34,927 nt of DNA from Candidatus Sumerlaeaceae bacterium (lineage in GTDB: Bacteria; Sumerlaeota; Sumerlaeia; Sumerlaeales; Sumerlaeaceae), in the NCBI GenBank assembly GCA_019695055.1, contig JAIBAT010000097.1, forward strand, positions 1-34,927, read 5' to 3'. Positions 33,698 through 34,927 of this stretch are shown piece after piece. Both the position numbers and the translations under genes were made by a program. Numbering within the stretch: the stretch's first letter is position 1; each line of letters opens with the position of its first letter. The notes under the pieces are model-generated. The model saw only the letters and a program-made list of their open reading frames with translations. It did not search any database and was not told the DNA's origin.

Positions 33698-34927
33698 TTG
33701 ACCAATTCAGCACCATACAAGCTTCATATTATTTCACATACGCATTGGGACCGCGAGTGGTACCTATCCCTCGAAAACTTCCGTTCCCGGCTCGTTGACC
33801 TCATTGACAACCTCCTCGACATTCTCGACAACGACCCCAATTTCCTCCACTTCCACCTCGATGGCCAGACCGTTGTTCTTGAGGACTACCTCGAAATCAG
33901 GCCTGCCCAACGCGAACGCCTCTCCCGCCACATTTCCAGCGGCCGGATTCTTATCGGCCCCTGGTACCTTCAGAACGATGAGTTCCTGACCACCGGCGAG
34001 TCCACCATACGTAACCTGCTCCTCGGCCGCCGTATCTGCCGCGCCGACTTTGGCGTCGAGCCCATGCCCATTGGCTACGTCCCGGACCAATTTGGCAACA
34101 TTTCACAACTCCCCCAAATACTTCGGGGATTCGCCATCCAGTCCGCCATCTTTGGTCGCGGATATGATCGCTCCGCCGGCGCCGAGTTCTTCTGGAAATC
34201 CCCCGACGGCAGCAAGGTCCTCGCCGTATTCCTCATCCAATGGTACAACAACCTCCAGCGCCTGCCGCGCAAACCGGCGGACGCCATCGCCATGATCCGG
34301 GAATTGATGGAGGGCCAGAAGGGCCAAGCCCACACCCGCCATCTGATGATGATGAATGGCGTGGATCACCTCGAAGCCCAGGAAAATCTCTCGGAAATCA
34401 TCAACGACGTTAACGCCCTCGATCCGGGTTTCCAGCTTGTCCACAGCACACTTCCCAATTACGTCGAGGCCGTGCGCGCCGAGCTTCCAGCCCCCCAAAC
34501 CGTCGCCGGGGAATTTCGCTGGGGCGACAACGGAGGCGTCATTCCCTCCACTGCCAGTTCACGCGTCCACCTCAAGCAGAGCAATTTCCGTCTCCAGCAG
34601 GAGCTGCAATCCTGGGTCGAACCTTTCGCAGTATTGGCAAGCCTCTTTGGCAGCCGCTACAAGGCCGGCGACATGATTGATTACGCCTGGAAGACTCTCA
34701 TGCAGTGCCATCCCCACGACTCCATTTGCGGATGCAGCATAGACGAGGTCCACTTCCAGATGGAAGGCCGCTTCAGCCGGGTTTCAGATGTGCTCGCCGA
34801 CCAGCTTTCGCGAAGCCTTCGACATCTTGCCGCCGGTGTGGATTCCACACGGCGCGGCCATCACTCAACCCTTACAGTCTTCAATCCCCTGCCCTGCTCC
34901 CGCTCAGAGGTTTTCGAAACCAACCTC
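33698..34927 (+). CDS. GH38 alpha-mannosidase (5' part, runs off the window)
   Basis: The first 410 residues of a glycoside hydrolase family 38 enzyme, cleaving alpha-mannosides. Zinc-site residues are in HIISHTHWDREWYLSLE (His16, Asp18). GYVPDQFGNISQLPQI has the expected nucleophile Asp130. MMNGVDHLEAQEN supplies a late zinc His, and CHPHDSICGCSIDEVH marks the middle of the family. The frame starts at TTG 33698 with AAAAGGA 9 bases upstream; a stop at 33680-33682 and the lack of other starts fix this. No signal peptide is visible, so it is probably cytoplasmic and acts on imported oligosaccharides. The missing part should be several hundred residues. Confidence 0.93.
   Translation, partial: MTNSAPYKLHIISHTHWDREWYLSLENFRSRLVDLIDNLLDILDNDPNFLHFHLDGQTVVLEDYLEIRPAQRERLSRHISSGRILIGPWYLQNDEFLTTGESTIRNLLLGRRICRADFGVEPMPIGYVPDQFGNISQLPQILRGFAIQSAIFGRGYDRSAGAEFFWKSPDGSKVLAVFLIQWYNNLQRLPRKPADAIAMIRELMEGQKGQAHTRHLMMMNGVDHLEAQENLSEIINDVNALDPGFQLVHSTLPNYVEAVRAELPAPQTVAGEFRWGDNGGVIPSTASSRVHLKQSNFRLQQELQSWVEPFAVLASLFGSRYKAGDMIDYAWKTLMQCHPHDSICGCSIDEVHFQMEGRFSRVSDVLADQLSRSLRHLAAGVDSTRRGHHSTLTVFNPLPCSRSEVFETNL

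Overview
The window is bacterial chromosomal DNA, moderately GC-rich and densely packed, with few long intergenic stretches. Two type II/IV prepilin-like proteins with the FTLIELL N-terminus, a Cys-type sulfatase plus a radical-SAM sulfatase-maturating enzyme, SGNH hydrolases, an outer-membrane efflux lipoprotein and a GH38 mannosidase point to a diderm that degrades polysaccharides. The FCB/PVC neighbourhood or candidate phyla such as Sumerlaeota or Hydrogenedentota would fit. This placement is inferred from gene content only. No insertion sequence, integrase, phage gene or CRISPR array was seen.

Layout. 1-5.7 kb: end of an unknown gene, a sulfatase-maturating enzyme, a NodT-type outer-membrane lipoprotein, a shared terminator, then a minus-strand pair of sulfatase and pseudopilin. 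5.7-6.3 kb: a non-coding stretch with a G-rich tract and short repeats. 6.3-7.4 kb: two translationally coupled GNAT acetyltransferases. 7.4-9.5 kb: a secreted SpoIVB/S55-family protein. 9.8-11.3 kb: an EutE/PduP-like CoA-acylating aldehyde dehydrogenase. 11.3-14.7 kb: an SRPBCC protein, ribosomal protein L28, tRNA-Leu(GAG), a probable P19/Tp34-like iron-transport protein and enolase. 14.9-17.7 kb: UPF0104 membrane protein, NodB-type deacetylase and a NERD-like membrane protein. 17.7-22.6 kb: lumazine synthase, divergent feoB-feoA-miniprotein, then ATP-dependent PEP carboxykinase. 22.7-26.6 kb: small unknown proteins, two convergent SGNH hydrolases and a nucleotide-sugar dehydrogenase. 26.8-29.4 kb: hisI, trpE, trpG. 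29.4-34.9 kb: MsbA-like ABC exporter, a pseudopilin coupled to a secreted beta-rich protein, an SH3-like secreted protein, and the 5' part of an alpha-mannosidase that runs off the window.

How the genes fit together. The maturase at 304-1596 could activate the CGPSR sulfatase at 3505-4983. The feoB-feoA-miniprotein set forms an Fe(II) uptake unit, and the P19-like protein behind enolase may also handle iron. hisI, trpE and trpG make histidine and anthranilate/tryptophan. Enolase and PckA join glycolysis and gluconeogenesis. Non-ATG starts are frequent: TTG for the aldehyde dehydrogenase, the mannosidase and the ABC exporter, GTG for one SGNH hydrolase, and most strikingly a probable ATT start for trpE.
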